From Tenacibaculum todarodis (lineage in GTDB: Bacteria; Bacteroidota; Bacteroidia; Flavobacteriales; Flavobacteriaceae): a DNA stretch of 64,000 bases. The position numbers were made by a program, and so were the translations under genes. Numbering within the stretch: position 1 is the first letter of the stretch; each line of letters opens with the position of its first letter. Location of the stretch: contig NZ_CP018155.1 of NCBI RefSeq assembly GCF_001889045.1, positions 987,001 through 1,051,000 of the forward strand, written 5' to 3'. The notes under the pieces are model-generated. The model was not told the origin of the DNA and made no database searches. It saw nothing but the letters and a program-made list of their open reading frames with translations. Positions 32,701 to 41,934 of the stretch are shown piece after piece.

Positions 32701-33834
32701 TTACAATAATTCTTTGTAAAATTCAATGTTTTCTTTTGTTTTGTCTAGCAAATTAAAAGTACTGATTATCCTTTTTCTAGCGTTTTCTGCCATTAATTTA
32801 GAATTAGTATCATTCAATAAACTCAATATTTTATCTACAAATTCATTATGATTTTTTGGGTCAACCATAAAGCCAGTTTCACCGTTAATCATCAATTCTT
32901 TAGCCCAACCAATATTAGAAGTTATTAGTTTTTTTTCTAAAGCCATTGCTTCTAACCAAGTCATTGGAAAAGCTTCAGCAAAACTTGGTAAAACTATAAT
33001 TTCTGACTGGTTAATGTATTTTTTCACTTCATAATAAGGAACAGAACTTATATACCTAAAATTCTTTTTTGCTTTTTCTGATAACTCCGTTTTAAAAAGT
33101 TTTAGAGTAGACTCTTTTTTTAAAATATCAACAGTATCTCTTCCTAAAAAAGTTAATTGTATTTCTGAGTCTTGAGCAACCAATTTATTAAAAACATTGG
33201 CAATTTCTAAAACACCTTTTTTACGAATAATTGTTCCAAAATATAACAATGTCTTCTTTTGAATATTTTGATGATTTGGTTGAAATAATTCAGTGTCCAT
33301 AGCATTATGAATAACTTTTATTTCCTTTTTTATGTTGAATAATTCTTTTGTTTTTTCTGCAACAAACTGACTTACACCAACAATCTTATCAGCTCCTTTT
33401 AAAGCCTTATTTTCAAAATAAAAATTTTTAAACTTTACTTTTCTGTTATCTAAATTACAGAAATAAGTGTCAGATCCATGAAGCCTTAAAACTAAAGGAA
33501 TATTAAACTTCATAAAAGCTGTAAAACCAGTCCAATCAGACGCTTCCAAAACATCAATATTATTATCAGCTACAATTTTATTAATATAATTTTGAGTATG
33601 TTTTCTATTAGTTAACCAGGTTAAAAAAGGAGACTTCTTTTGTGCTATTAGATAAACAGTAATTCCATTTTCTTTAAAAGTTTTTGTTTCATTTTGACTG
33701 TATAAGAAAATAGAAACCGTATGCTTATTTAAAACCAATTGTTCTGATAAACTTTTGATAAACGTAGCAATACCACCAATAGCTTTTTGGTTATTTTTAT
33801 ATTGATATTCTGGTGTTATAAAACCTATATGCAT
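32701..33834 (-). CDS. Family 4 glycosyltransferase
   Basis: 377 residues, GT-B fold. The N-terminus IGFITPEYQYKNNQKAIGGI carries the glycine-rich nucleotide-sugar loop (GGIATFIKSL), with LRLHGSDTYF at the acceptor side. The C-terminal domain has KKTLLYFGTIIRKKGVLEIA and the E-x7-E donor motif PSFAEAFPMTWLEAMALEK. Similar in layout to PimB/WbnH-like enzymes of polysaccharide loci. It overlaps the next upstream GT4 gene by 10 nt. Retaining; donor not predictable. Confidence 0.88.
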   Translation of the reverse strand: MHIGFITPEYQYKNNQKAIGGIATFIKSLSEQLVLNKHTVSIFLYSQNETKTFKENGITVYLIAQKKSPFLTWLTNRKHTQNYINKIVADNNIDVLEASDWTGFTAFMKFNIPLVLRLHGSDTYFCNLDNRKVKFKNFYFENKALKGADKIVGVSQFVAEKTKELFNIKKEIKVIHNAMDTELFQPNHQNIQKKTLLYFGTIIRKKGVLEIANVFNKLVAQDSEIQLTFLGRDTVDILKKESTLKLFKTELSEKAKKNFRYISSVPYYEVKKYINQSEIIVLPSFAEAFPMTWLEAMALEKKLITSNIGWAKELMINGETGFMVDPKNHNEFVDKILSLLNDTNSKLMAENARKRIISTFNLLDKTKENIEFYKELL

Positions 33835-34895
33835 GGAATAATTTTTAGGTGTTCTTCTACCATTTTTTCTATATAAAACTCATCTTCAATAAGCTTACTT
33901 ACATCAATCGTAATTTTTTCTTTTCCAGATAAAATAGCTGTTAAAATACTTGCAAGTTTTGTATAATCTTTAGGTTTAAAAATGTAACCATTTACTTGGT
34001 CTTTTAAAACTTCTAAATTGCCACCAACAGTAGTTGTAATAACAGGCACGTTTGCAGATAAACTTTCTAAAATAGACAAACTAAAACATTCCATATATGT
34101 TGGCTGAATCATATAATTATAATTAGCAAATAAAATATTTAACTCAGAAGAACTTCCTTTAAAATTTACAATCTTTTCTAACTGAAAGTCATTAGTCAAT
34201 GTCTTTAATTGATACTCAAATGGTCCTTCTCCATAAATATCAATCTGTGTGTTTTTTAATAGGTTTTTATCTATTAAACTTAATGCTTTTAATAAATCTT
34301 GAATTCCTTTATTGTAAGTTAAATGTGCAACAACTATAAAATTATGTGCTAAGTCTTTATCCTTTTTCTTAAAAACTGTAGTATCTATTCCGTTATAAAT
34401 AACCTGAGTTTTTTGTTTGAGGTTTTTTCCGTAATCTTTTAAAATATGATAAAAAGTGTATTTAGAGACTCCAACAAATTGATTAATATACTTTGAATAC
34501 AAAAGACCGTCAATACGTTTTTTTATACTTTTCTTTAACGAATACCCTTTTAAAGGTCTTGCATTGTGGTCTACAGCAATTGTATAAGAATTAGGGTGTA
34601 ATTCTTTAAATTGTTTATAATACTTAGTACAAAGTTGCGTAAAATGTGTAATTATCACATCATACTTTATATTTTTTTCTTTTGAAGAATCTATAAACTT
34701 TTGTTCAACAGACGTTCCTTCAGAAGAAATAATAGACAATCCTTGATAAAAATCAAACTCTTCATAATGAGAGAAATACCAATCAACTTGATGATTAACC
34801 TCTAAACATTTTTTATTAAATAACTTATAGAAACGATCCATCCCTCCAATTCTATTGGGCTTAAGTACGTAATTACAAATAATTGCTATTTTCAC
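33825..34895 (-). CDS. Family 4 glycosyltransferase
   Basis: 356 residues, GT-B fold. N-terminal half with NRIGGMDRFYKLF and TIAVDHNARPLKGYS; C-terminal GT4 domain with FIVVAHLTYNKGIQDLLKAL, then DIYGEGPFEYQLK and the donor motif YMECFSLSILESLSANVPVI. The GGMDRF loop and the CFSLSILES stretch resemble enzymes that add N-acetylhexosamine or galactose, but that resemblance is weak. Starts 1 nt before the epimerase stop, which places it in the same translational unit as wecB. Confidence 0.86.
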   Translation of the reverse strand: MKIAIICNYVLKPNRIGGMDRFYKLFNKKCLEVNHQVDWYFSHYEEFDFYQGLSIISSEGTSVEQKFIDSSKEKNIKYDVIITHFTQLCTKYYKQFKELHPNSYTIAVDHNARPLKGYSLKKSIKKRIDGLLYSKYINQFVGVSKYTFYHILKDYGKNLKQKTQVIYNGIDTTVFKKKDKDLAHNFIVVAHLTYNKGIQDLLKALSLIDKNLLKNTQIDIYGEGPFEYQLKTLTNDFQLEKIVNFKGSSSELNILFANYNYMIQPTYMECFSLSILESLSANVPVITTTVGGNLEVLKDQVNGYIFKPKDYTKLASILTAILSGKEKITIDVSKLIEDEFYIEKMVEEHLKIIPCI

Positions 34896-36014
34896 TTAAA
34901 ATGATTTTAAAATTTCAACTATTTTAGATGAAGCTGTTCCGTTTCCATAAGGATTTTCTTTTGATATCATCTTAGAATAAACCTCCTTATTCTCTAATAA
35001 TTTTACAGCTTGGCTAACTATTACTTCTTTAGAAGTACCAACTAACTTTACGACACCACTTTCTACCGCTTCTTGCCTTTCTGTAACATTTCTAGTAACC
35101 AAAACAGGTTTTTTTAATGATGGTGCTTCTTCCTGTATTCCGCCACTATCTGTAATAATTAGATACGATTTATTGAGTAACCAAATAAACGCTTCATAAT
35201 TAAGCGGGTCAATTAAATGTACATTTGTATTGTTTTTTAAAATTTGATGAACTGTCTTTTGTACATTAGGATTTAAATGAACGGGATAAATAATTTGAAC
35301 ATCTTCTCTTTGTGATAACTCTTTTAAAGCTTCACAAAATGATTTAAATTTCTCGCCAAAACTTTCTCTTCTGTGTCCAGTAACAACAATTAACTTTTTT
35401 GTTGAATTAATTACTTGCTGTAATTTTTCAATGTCAACGTTGTTCTCATTTACATTTTTTATTCCCCATAAAAGAGCATCAATTACAGTATTACCTGTTA
35501 CAAAAATAGCTTTCTCGGAAACCTTTTCTGCTAATAAGTTTTTAGCCGATGCTTCTGTTGGAGCAAAATGAAAATCGGCTATTCTCCCTGTTATTTGTCT
35601 ATTTATTTCCTCTGGAAAAGGAGCTTGTCTATTATACGTTCTTAATCCGGCTTCTACATGACCAACTTTAATTTCTCTATAAAAAGAAGCCATAGCAACA
35701 ATAGAACTAGTTGTTGTATCTCCATGCACTAAAACAATATCTGGTTTAAAATTTTCTAAAACAATATCTATTTCAGTAAAAATCCTACCACTTAATTGGT
35801 TTAGGTTTTGATTGGGTTGCATTAAGTTTAAATCGAAATCTGGTTTAATTTTAAAAAAACTTAATACTTGATCTAGCATTTCTCTATGTTGTGCTGTTAC
35901 ACATACTTTTACAATAAAAGAACTTTCTTTTTTAAGTTCTTTTACTAAAGGCGCCATTTTTATAGCTTCAGGGCGTGTACCAAAAACAACTAATATTTTT
36001 TTTATATCTACCAT
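34896..36014 (-). CDS. wecB: UDP-N-acetylglucosamine 2-epimerase, non-hydrolysing
   Basis: 372 residues from the ATG at 36012-36014 (MVDIKKILVVFGTRPEAIK); an in-frame start at 36026 would add four residues overlapping the acyltransferase gene further. Family motifs are all present: GTRPEAIKMAPLVKEL, VHGDTTTSSIVA, HVEAGLRT, PEEINRQITGRIADFHFAPT, GNTVIDAL, VTGHRRESFG and DSGGIQEEAPSLKKPVL. It interconverts UDP-GlcNAc and UDP-ManNAc. No UDP-ManNAc dehydrogenase (WecC) is in the window, so UDP-ManNAc may be used directly or oxidised by an enzyme encoded elsewhere. Distinct from the hydrolysing NeuC in the same locus. Confidence 0.93.
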   Translation of the reverse strand: MVDIKKILVVFGTRPEAIKMAPLVKELKKESSFIVKVCVTAQHREMLDQVLSFFKIKPDFDLNLMQPNQNLNQLSGRIFTEIDIVLENFKPDIVLVHGDTTTSSIVAMASFYREIKVGHVEAGLRTYNRQAPFPEEINRQITGRIADFHFAPTEASAKNLLAEKVSEKAIFVTGNTVIDALLWGIKNVNENNVDIEKLQQVINSTKKLIVVTGHRRESFGEKFKSFCEALKELSQREDVQIIYPVHLNPNVQKTVHQILKNNTNVHLIDPLNYEAFIWLLNKSYLIITDSGGIQEEAPSLKKPVLVTRNVTERQEAVESGVVKLVGTSKEVIVSQAVKLLENKEVYSKMISKENPYGNGTASSKIVEILKSF

Positions 36015-36601
36015 TCTTTCCTCCAATCTATATTATTTTTAACAACTTTAGCAGGATTACCAGCTATAATACTATTTGTTTCTAAATAATTTTTAGTCAC
36101 TACGCTACCTAGGCCTATTAAATTTACATTTCCAATTTTAACTCCTGGTGCTATAGATACGTTTGACGCTACATAAACATTATTTCCTATAAAAACAGTA
36201 AGATCCTTATCTAATTTAGTATGAATAGAACCATGTGTCCAAATCTGACTATTTTTCCCTGCTAACCATGTGTTTTCTCCTATAGTTACATTATTGTATA
36301 AGTCTATAAAATGGTCATTAATTATTCTACTTTTTTTACCTATTGTAAAATTAGCCGAACCTATTATTTTATTCCCGCTATGAATACTAACTCCGTTATC
36401 AATTTTTAAAATGTTACAAGATATATTATTATTGCCTCTAATTAATACATTATTACCAATTTCAACTTTTTTTGCATTAATAACACATTTACCAATTTTA
36501 ACATTACTTCCTATTTTATATCCTAAAAAGAATCTGTAAAAAAAGACCCTCAAACTATTTGATGGAAGTCTTTTTACAATAGCAAAAAATATTTTTTTCA
36601 T
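36008..36601 (-). CDS. Hexapeptide-repeat acyltransferase
   Basis: 197 residues of left-handed beta-helix type, with many isoleucine/valine-x4 hexapeptide turns from about 30 to 180 (KIGSNVKIGKCVI, VSIAPGVKIGNVNLIGLGSVV). IWTHGSIHTKLD (about 118-129) supplies a probable catalytic histidine, and the end IIAGNPAKVVK is the signature of maltose/galactoside/NodL-type O-acetyltransferases. It likely O-acetylates a sugar of the polysaccharide or a sugar nucleotide. Its place beside wecB and the neu genes makes a sialic acid or N-acetylhexosamine acceptor attractive but unproven. Confidence 0.82.
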   Translation of the reverse strand: MKKIFFAIVKRLPSNSLRVFFYRFFLGYKIGSNVKIGKCVINAKKVEIGNNVLIRGNNNISCNILKIDNGVSIHSGNKIIGSANFTIGKKSRIINDHFIDLYNNVTIGENTWLAGKNSQIWTHGSIHTKLDKDLTVFIGNNVYVASNVSIAPGVKIGNVNLIGLGSVVTKNYLETNSIIAGNPAKVVKNNIDWRKEW

Positions 36602-37987
36602 TTAGAATGATTTTAAAGCTTCAACTATTCTCTTACTTGTACCTTCTAAAGGTTTTCCTATTTCTAAATCAATTAGATTTTTTCTATACGCTTTCCTTAA
36701 ATTAGGTTGGGTTAATGCTTCTTTAATTTGTTCATGTAATTCTTCTTCATTTTTTGCAATTGTAATAGCTTTACTATTTATAACATGTTCTAAATGTGCA
36801 TATTTTAAAAACAATTGATCATTATAAAGCCCATTTTCTTCATTACCAAAAACAGTATAAATAACAGGTTTATCAAATAACAAAAAATCTAATCCCATAG
36901 TAGAACACATATTTATGTTTAAATCAGAAAATTCTAACAACGCCCTTAAATCTTTAACATCTTCAATTGATGGAATACGTTGCGACCAAGATTCTGCATG
37001 ATTGTTTCTTGCTAATTCCCACTTAGGAATATTCCATATAATTTCTGGAAATTTACTTTTAATTTCCTCAAATCTTAAACCATCTTCTGCTGGTGAAGTT
37101 CTAACCAAAAGTTGTAAATTTAATTTTGGATTATTAATAAGATATTGCATTACAGAGGCAATATGAACACTATCATTTGCACCAATACTTTTATCTGCAC
37201 AACTATAACAAATTATGCCTTTAGTAGTATCTAAATTAAATTTTTTGAAGAAACTTGATCTATCAATTTTGTACTTGTCCATTGCATATGGTTCAAATTG
37301 TGGTGTTCCAATTACGTTGATTTCTTCTTCTTTAATCTCGGAGTAAAAGTGTTTTAATTCTTTTCTCATTAAATTACTCCAAACTAAATAATAATCAAAA
37401 TTTGAAGCCATTCTACCTTTTGAAGCTAAATTATCCCAACTAAAAATAAAGGCTGCTGTTTTTATTTTTAGTTTTTGAGCAACATAAACTAAAGGAGCTA
37501 TATAAGGAGGTCTTTGATGTGTAAAAAATAATAAATCAAAATTTTCTTGTTTTAAAACATCTTGATATTGATTGGTAATTCTATTTCTCGAAAATGTAAA
37601 GTTTTGTAATTTCTGATAGGTTTGAATATTTTTTTCAGAATGAAAAAAACGAGTAAACTTATAAATTAATCGTGTACCGTAACCTCTTGTGGTTTTTAAT
37701 TTAGATTTATTTATACTTAAGTTATGCTGAATTCCAAAATTTCCTTTTGCATGTAATTTTAAATGTGCTACTTCTTTAGTTTTTCTAAAAAACCATGTTT
37801 TATATTGTTCATTAAAAACTTCTAATTCTATAATATTACATGTTGTGTGTCCTTTATAAACCTCAGCTGGCAAGCAGGACAATATAACAATGCTATCAAA
37901 TTCTTTTGTAGCTTCCTCTAGAAAATTACTTAAAATATAATTCCTAAAACCTACACCATCTGTTATAACTAACCCTAATTTTTTCAT
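36602..37987 (-). CDS. Unassigned GT-B-like protein next to neuC
   Basis: 461 residues, no named family recognised. The layout looks like two Rossmann-type halves: an N-terminal half with VITDGVGFRNYI and FDLLFFTHQRPPYIAP; a middle with AFIFSWDNLASKGRM, YYLVWSNLMRKEL and VIGTPQFEPY; and a C-terminal half with CSTMGLDFLLFDKPVIY (about 370-386). This succession resembles CDP-glycerol/KDO-type and UDP-GlcNAc-epimerase-like GT-B enzymes, so a glycosyltransferase is likely. The gene is coupled to neuC by a one-base stop/start overlap and is followed directly by the acyltransferase. As the locus makes CMP-sialic acid but has no known sialyltransferase, this is the leading candidate for it (inference). 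Confidence 0.6.
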   Translation of the reverse strand: MKKLGLVITDGVGFRNYILSNFLEEATKEFDSIVILSCLPAEVYKGHTTCNIIELEVFNEQYKTWFFRKTKEVAHLKLHAKGNFGIQHNLSINKSKLKTTRGYGTRLIYKFTRFFHSEKNIQTYQKLQNFTFSRNRITNQYQDVLKQENFDLLFFTHQRPPYIAPLVYVAQKLKIKTAAFIFSWDNLASKGRMASNFDYYLVWSNLMRKELKHFYSEIKEEEINVIGTPQFEPYAMDKYKIDRSSFFKKFNLDTTKGIICYSCADKSIGANDSVHIASVMQYLINNPKLNLQLLVRTSPAEDGLRFEEIKSKFPEIIWNIPKWELARNNHAESWSQRIPSIEDVKDLRALLEFSDLNINMCSTMGLDFLLFDKPVIYTVFGNEENGLYNDQLFLKYAHLEHVINSKAITIAKNEEELHEQIKEALTQPNLRKAYRKNLIDLEIGKPLEGTSKRIVEALKSF

Positions 37988-39111
37988 TATAATTTAATAA
38001 ATTGTTTTTGGTGATTAGTTTCCCAAAAAGATTCCATCTTTAATGTATTTAAAAATGCTTGAGCACTATTACCTGTTCCAAATGCTTTAACTTCTATTGG
38101 TGTACTAATTTTACTTTTTGTTATTGCATCTAGTATTTCTTGCTCACTATAATTAGTGTTAATGATAGATTCTAAAGCAGAACGATTATCTTGCCTAGTT
38201 CCTATATTAATAGTAGGAATACCATAGTAAGGCGCTTCTCTAATGCCTGCACTACTATTTCCTATTATAAATTCTGCATTTTTGAGTAAGGTTAAAAAAT
38301 ATTCGAATCTAACAGATGGAAATACTCTAAAACGGTCATTTTTCATAAGTTTTTTGTAAGTATTTATTATAACCTTACTTCCTAAATCATTATTAGGAAA
38401 AATAACTACGTAGTTTTTTTCACTTTTAATTAAGGCTTTAACAAAGTTATTAGAGTATAATTCTATGTTATTATACTCTGTTGTTACAGGATGGAACATT
38501 GCTACTGCATAGTTAGAGAATTGAATGTTATAATATGTTTTTACGGTATTTAAATCTGGTAAATTATTAGAAAACATTATATCAATATCTGGAGAACCAA
38601 TAGTATAAATAGATTCAGACAATTCCCCCATTTGTTTTAAGAGTTTTTTTGCTTTTTCATTTGCTACAAAATGAATATGGCTCATTTTACTAGTTGCATG
38701 ACGAATAAGTTCGTCTATTGTACCAGATAATTCTCCTCCTTCTATATGTGCTACTAAAATATTATTTAAACTCCCAACAATTGCTCCTGCTAATGCTTCT
38801 ACTCTATCTCCATGAATAACAATTAAGTCTGGTTTAGTTTTTTTAACAAATTCCGAAAAACCTGAAATAGTCTTAGCCAAAGTTAAATCCATTGTGGCTT
38901 CATGTGTATGGTTATTAAATGTAGCGATGTTTTTAAAACCACAACGTTCTACTTCAATAAGTGTATAACCATAATCTTCTAACATATGCATTCCGGTAAC
39001 AAAAATATGAGCTTCAAAATTTTCTTGAACCTCAATAATTTCTATTAACGATTTTATTTTACCAAAATCTGCACGGGTGCCTGTTAAAAATGCTATTTTT
39101 TTATTTGACAT
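37987..39111 (-). CDS. neuC: UDP-N-acetylglucosamine 2-epimerase, hydrolysing (NeuC)
   Basis: 374 residues. It starts KKIAFLTGTRADFGKIKSL, with TGTRADFGK characteristic of NeuC rather than WecB (GTRPEA). Further motifs: VIHGDRVEALAGAIVGS, AHIEGGELSGTIDELIRH, MFHPVTTE and GNSSAGIREAPYYGIP followed by INIGTRQDNR. It cleaves UDP-GlcNAc to ManNAc plus UDP, the first step to N-acetylneuraminate. A close relative acting on a bacillosamine derivative for legionaminic acid is the alternative, but the aminotransferase and dehydratase of that route are absent here. Confidence 0.9.
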   Translation of the reverse strand: MSNKKIAFLTGTRADFGKIKSLIEIIEVQENFEAHIFVTGMHMLEDYGYTLIEVERCGFKNIATFNNHTHEATMDLTLAKTISGFSEFVKKTKPDLIVIHGDRVEALAGAIVGSLNNILVAHIEGGELSGTIDELIRHATSKMSHIHFVANEKAKKLLKQMGELSESIYTIGSPDIDIMFSNNLPDLNTVKTYYNIQFSNYAVAMFHPVTTEYNNIELYSNNFVKALIKSEKNYVVIFPNNDLGSKVIINTYKKLMKNDRFRVFPSVRFEYFLTLLKNAEFIIGNSSAGIREAPYYGIPTINIGTRQDNRSALESIINTNYSEQEILDAITKSKISTPIEVKAFGTGNSAQAFLNTLKMESFWETNHQKQFIKL

Positions 39112-39140
39112 TGATTATGCTTACTACTTTTTTTTCAAAA

Positions 39141-40076
39141 TTATTTTAATAAAGAATCTCCTTTTCCTATAAATTTATAACTAATACTTGCAGTGATAAA
39201 TTTTATTAACCAAATAAAATATAACTTATGTTTTAAAGGGTTATTAAATACAAATTTTAAGATATCAAGTTCATTGGTTCTTAAGGATCTATAATTTTTA
39301 TATAGTTCTATATATACAAACATCAATGTATTAACAGATACTCCATATTCTTTTAATTTAATAATTCTTTGCTTTAAAACATTATGAATACTTAATGCTA
39401 CATCTTTAGAAAAATTATTAGAAATTGTATCAGAATGTTGTCTATAACCAACTAAAAAATCATCTAAAAAACATATTCTTATATCACTTTTCATTAACAT
39501 TCTTATATGAAAATCTCTATCTTGTCCTTTTAATAATTTTTCTGACATTAACGTTTTATTATTAAGGTATGCTTTACTCCACATAGGGTCACATACATAC
39601 CAACTACATTTTAATTGTACAAAATCTTCTAATAAATTAGAACTGTTAACGGTTCTCTTTTCTTGTCCAATTATATTAGTTATAAGATCTTTAAAAAATT
39701 CAGTCTTAGATATTACACAGTTTATATTTTTATTTTTTAAAAAACAGTTTACTTTCAATTCTAAAAATTTATGATACATAATATCATCACTATCAAACCA
39801 ATTAATATAATCGCCTTTTGCAACAGAAAAACCGTAATTTCTACAGCTATTTGCACCCTTAATTAAATTACTAGGGCGTTTATATATTTTAATTCTATCA
39901 TCTTTTTTTTGATATTTTTCTAATAAATCAATAGTTCCATCTGTACTTCCATCATCAACCAAAATACATTCCCAATTTGTATAACTTTGTGATATAACAG
40001 AATCTAAAGTTTCTTCGATTAAATAAACTCTATTATAAATAGGAATTAGTATAGAAACTAAAGGGTTACTTTTCAT
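39141..40076 (-). CDS. Family 2 glycosyltransferase within the sialic acid genes
   Basis: 311 residues, GT-A fold. VSILIPIYNRVYLIEETLDS at the N-terminus, ILVDDGSTDGTIDLL near 36-50 and WFDSDDIMY (about 92-100) as the metal site. The remainder has GQDRDFHIRML, the acidic motif with the probable catalytic base. Set between neuB and neuC, so it is presumably co-expressed with CMP-sialic acid synthesis, though GT2 enzymes normally use UDP or dTDP sugars and not CMP-sialic acid. More AT-rich than the flanking neu genes by eye. Confidence 0.85.
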   Translation of the reverse strand: MKSNPLVSILIPIYNRVYLIEETLDSVISQSYTNWECILVDDGSTDGTIDLLEKYQKKDDRIKIYKRPSNLIKGANSCRNYGFSVAKGDYINWFDSDDIMYHKFLELKVNCFLKNKNINCVISKTEFFKDLITNIIGQEKRTVNSSNLLEDFVQLKCSWYVCDPMWSKAYLNNKTLMSEKLLKGQDRDFHIRMLMKSDIRICFLDDFLVGYRQHSDTISNNFSKDVALSIHNVLKQRIIKLKEYGVSVNTLMFVYIELYKNYRSLRTNELDILKFVFNNPLKHKLYFIWLIKFITASISYKFIGKGDSLLK

Positions 40077-40121
40077 TTTTTTACACTTTATTTATTATAA
40101 TATTAAATTCATCTTTAATAT

Positions 40122-41168
40122 TTATAATTCTATTAAGCTCCATGTTAATTGTTCATCATCTTTAATAGCTTCTTTAGCTATTTTCCCTAAAACATTATCA
40201 AAATCTTCAGCTAAAATCTCACCAGTTCCTGGTCTTTTAACCCAAATGTTATCTTTGGTAAAAACCTCTCCCTTTTTAATTGGTTTAATAGTACAAACTG
40301 TTGCAAAAGCAAAATCTATAGTTACTTGCTCTTCTTTTGCAGGTTGTTTTGTACCTCCTCGCATTAATGCCATTTCTGCACTTCCAATTATTAATTCTTT
40401 ACATCCTTGCTCATCCATACTGCAAACAATATCCGGACCTGTACGTTGCATGTGGTCTGTAAAATGACGTTCTAAAATTGAACCTCCAAGTGCTACTGCT
40501 CCTAAACAAGCATTGTTATTTAAAGTATGGTCACTTAAACCAAATACTTTATCTGGAAATGCTTCATGCAGTTCCATCATGGCTCCAAAACGCACTAAAT
40601 GTGTAGGTGTTGGATATAAATTTGTAGTATGTAATAAAGCAACTGGCACTTTATGTTTATCAAAAATAGCGACTGCTTTTTCTACACTCTCAATAGTATT
40701 CATTCCTGTACTTAAAATTACTGGCTTTCCAAATTGTGCAATATGTTCTAATAATGGATAATTATTACATTCTCCAGAGCCTATTTTATAAGCAGGAATA
40801 TCGAATTTCTTCAATCGTTCTGCTGCTGCTCTAGAAAATGGTGTAGAAATAAAAATCATTCCTTTAGATTCTACATAATTTTTAAGAACTAGTTCGTCTT
40901 CTTCATTTAAAGAACAACGTTCCATAATTTCGTAAATGGAAACATCTGCATTACCAGGAATTACTTTTTTAGCTGCACCACTCATTTCATCTTCTACAAT
41001 ATGCGTTTGATGTTTTATAACCTCAACACCTGCTCTATGCGCTGCATCTACCATTTCCTTTGCTATTTGCAAAGAACCTTCATGGTTTATGCCAATTTCT
41101 GCAATAACCAAAGGTGGAAAATCTTGTCCAACTTTACGACCTGCAATTTCTATATATGGTTTATTCAT
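40122..41168 (-). CDS. neuB: N-acetylneuraminate synthase
   Basis: 348 residues from the ATG at 41166-41168 ([14 protein letters not shown]); an in-frame start at 41222 would run 54 nt further into neuA and lacks family support. The TIM barrel has [71 protein letters not shown] and [11 protein letters not shown]; the C-terminal antifreeze-like SAF domain (about 285-348) has [10 protein letters not shown]. It condenses ManNAc with phosphoenolpyruvate to Neu5Ac. The sequence is strikingly like meningococcal NeuB (from memory), in particular the long shared stretch around [15 protein letters not shown], which argues for true Neu5Ac rather than legionaminate. Overlaps neuA by 8 nt. Confidence 0.93.
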   Translation of the reverse strand: MNKPYIEIAGRKVGQDFPPLVIAEIGINHEGSLQIAKEMVDAAHRAGVEVIKHQTHIVEDEMSGAAKKVIPGNADVSIYEIMERCSLNEEDELVLKNYVESKGMIFISTPFSRAAAERLKKFDIPAYKIGSGECNNYPLLEHIAQFGKPVILSTGMNTIESVEKAVAIFDKHKVPVALLHTTNLYPTPTHLVRFGAMMELHEAFPDKVFGLSDHTLNNNACLGAVALGGSILERHFTDHMQRTGPDIVCSMDEQGCKELIIGSAEMALMRGGTKQPAKEEQVTIDFAFATVCTIKPIKKGEVFTKDNIWVKRPGTGEILAEDFDNVLGKIAKEAIKDDEQLTWSLIEL

Positions 41169-41838
41169 TTTTGTGTTTATTATAAAGGTATTCTGCAAAA
41201 TCAAAATCTTCTTGTGTATCAATGTCTATACTAGCAAATGGATGATTAATTTCCATTGGAAATGCATCTTCTGTAATAATTTTGTCATTTAAAATATGTT
41301 CTACTTTTGTAATGTAGAGCAAACCATTTTCAAAAAATAAAGGTTCTAAATCTTGACTGCGTTGTCCGGGTTTATAAGTAGATGGTACAAATTTATTATT
41401 TATAATCTTTCCTAGCTTATGTTTGTTTTTACTAACAGTCATAAGACTACCAAAATTTCCTGCTGTAAAAATTTTAAAAGCATCTTGTAATAAATTCTTA
41501 GGCCTTAATGGATTTGTTGGTTGTAATAAAATTACATTATCATATTTTTTTCCTAAAACCTCTATACTATGTTTCATTACAGCGACAGATGGTGTCAAAT
41601 CTCCAGAAATTTCTTTTGGTCTATCCACCACAGTTACATTATGTTCTAATGCTATTTTTTTTATTTCTGGATGATCTGTAGATACTATAATATCTAAATT
41701 TAGACCACTATTCTCTTTAGCAAAATTAATACTATGTGCCACTAATGAAACTCCTTCTAACAACATTATATTCTTATTAGGTAATCTTTTGGATCCTCCT
41801 CTAGCAGGTATTATTACTGCGTTTTTCATCGTTTTCAT
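41161..41838 (-). CDS. neuA: CMP-N-acetylneuraminate cytidylyltransferase
   Basis: 225 residues; the start may be three codons later ([17 protein letters not shown]). The N-terminal motif [14 protein letters not shown] binds CTP; further motifs are [33 protein letters not shown] (about 104-114) and the metal-site [14 protein letters not shown] near the end. It activates Neu5Ac with CTP, giving the donor for sialylation. Shorter than E. coli NeuA because the second esterase domain is absent, as in many species. First gene of the neuA-neuB pair, preceded by a 96-bp gap, the longest inside the locus. Confidence 0.92.
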   Translation of the reverse strand: MKTMKNAVIIPARGGSKRLPNKNIMLLEGVSLVAHSINFAKENSGLNLDIIVSTDHPEIKKIALEHNVTVVDRPKEISGDLTPSVAVMKHSIEVLGKKYDNVILLQPTNPLRPKNLLQDAFKIFTAGNFGSLMTVSKNKHKLGKIINNKFVPSTYKPGQRSQDLEPLFFENGLLYITKVEHILNDKIITEDAFPMEINHPFASIDIDTQEDFDFAEYLYNKHKNE

Positions 41839-41934
41839 CTAAAACATTAATTCTAATGGTTAATTATTATTTTTTTATTATGATTAATCCTTAACAAACT
41901 AGACGTACTATTTCTGCTATTGTAAAAATCATAA

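Noticed and set aside
41168..41222. Longer neuB start at 41222
   Set aside because: The extra 18 residues lie in the neuA coding region, show no family similarity and are hydrophobic by chance; [12 protein letters not shown] matches the family start.
37987..41838. Legionaminic or pseudaminic acid pathway
   Set aside because: No dehydratase, aminotransferase or N-acetyltransferase of those routes is present, and NeuB looks like true Neu5Ac synthases. A split pathway elsewhere cannot be fully excluded.
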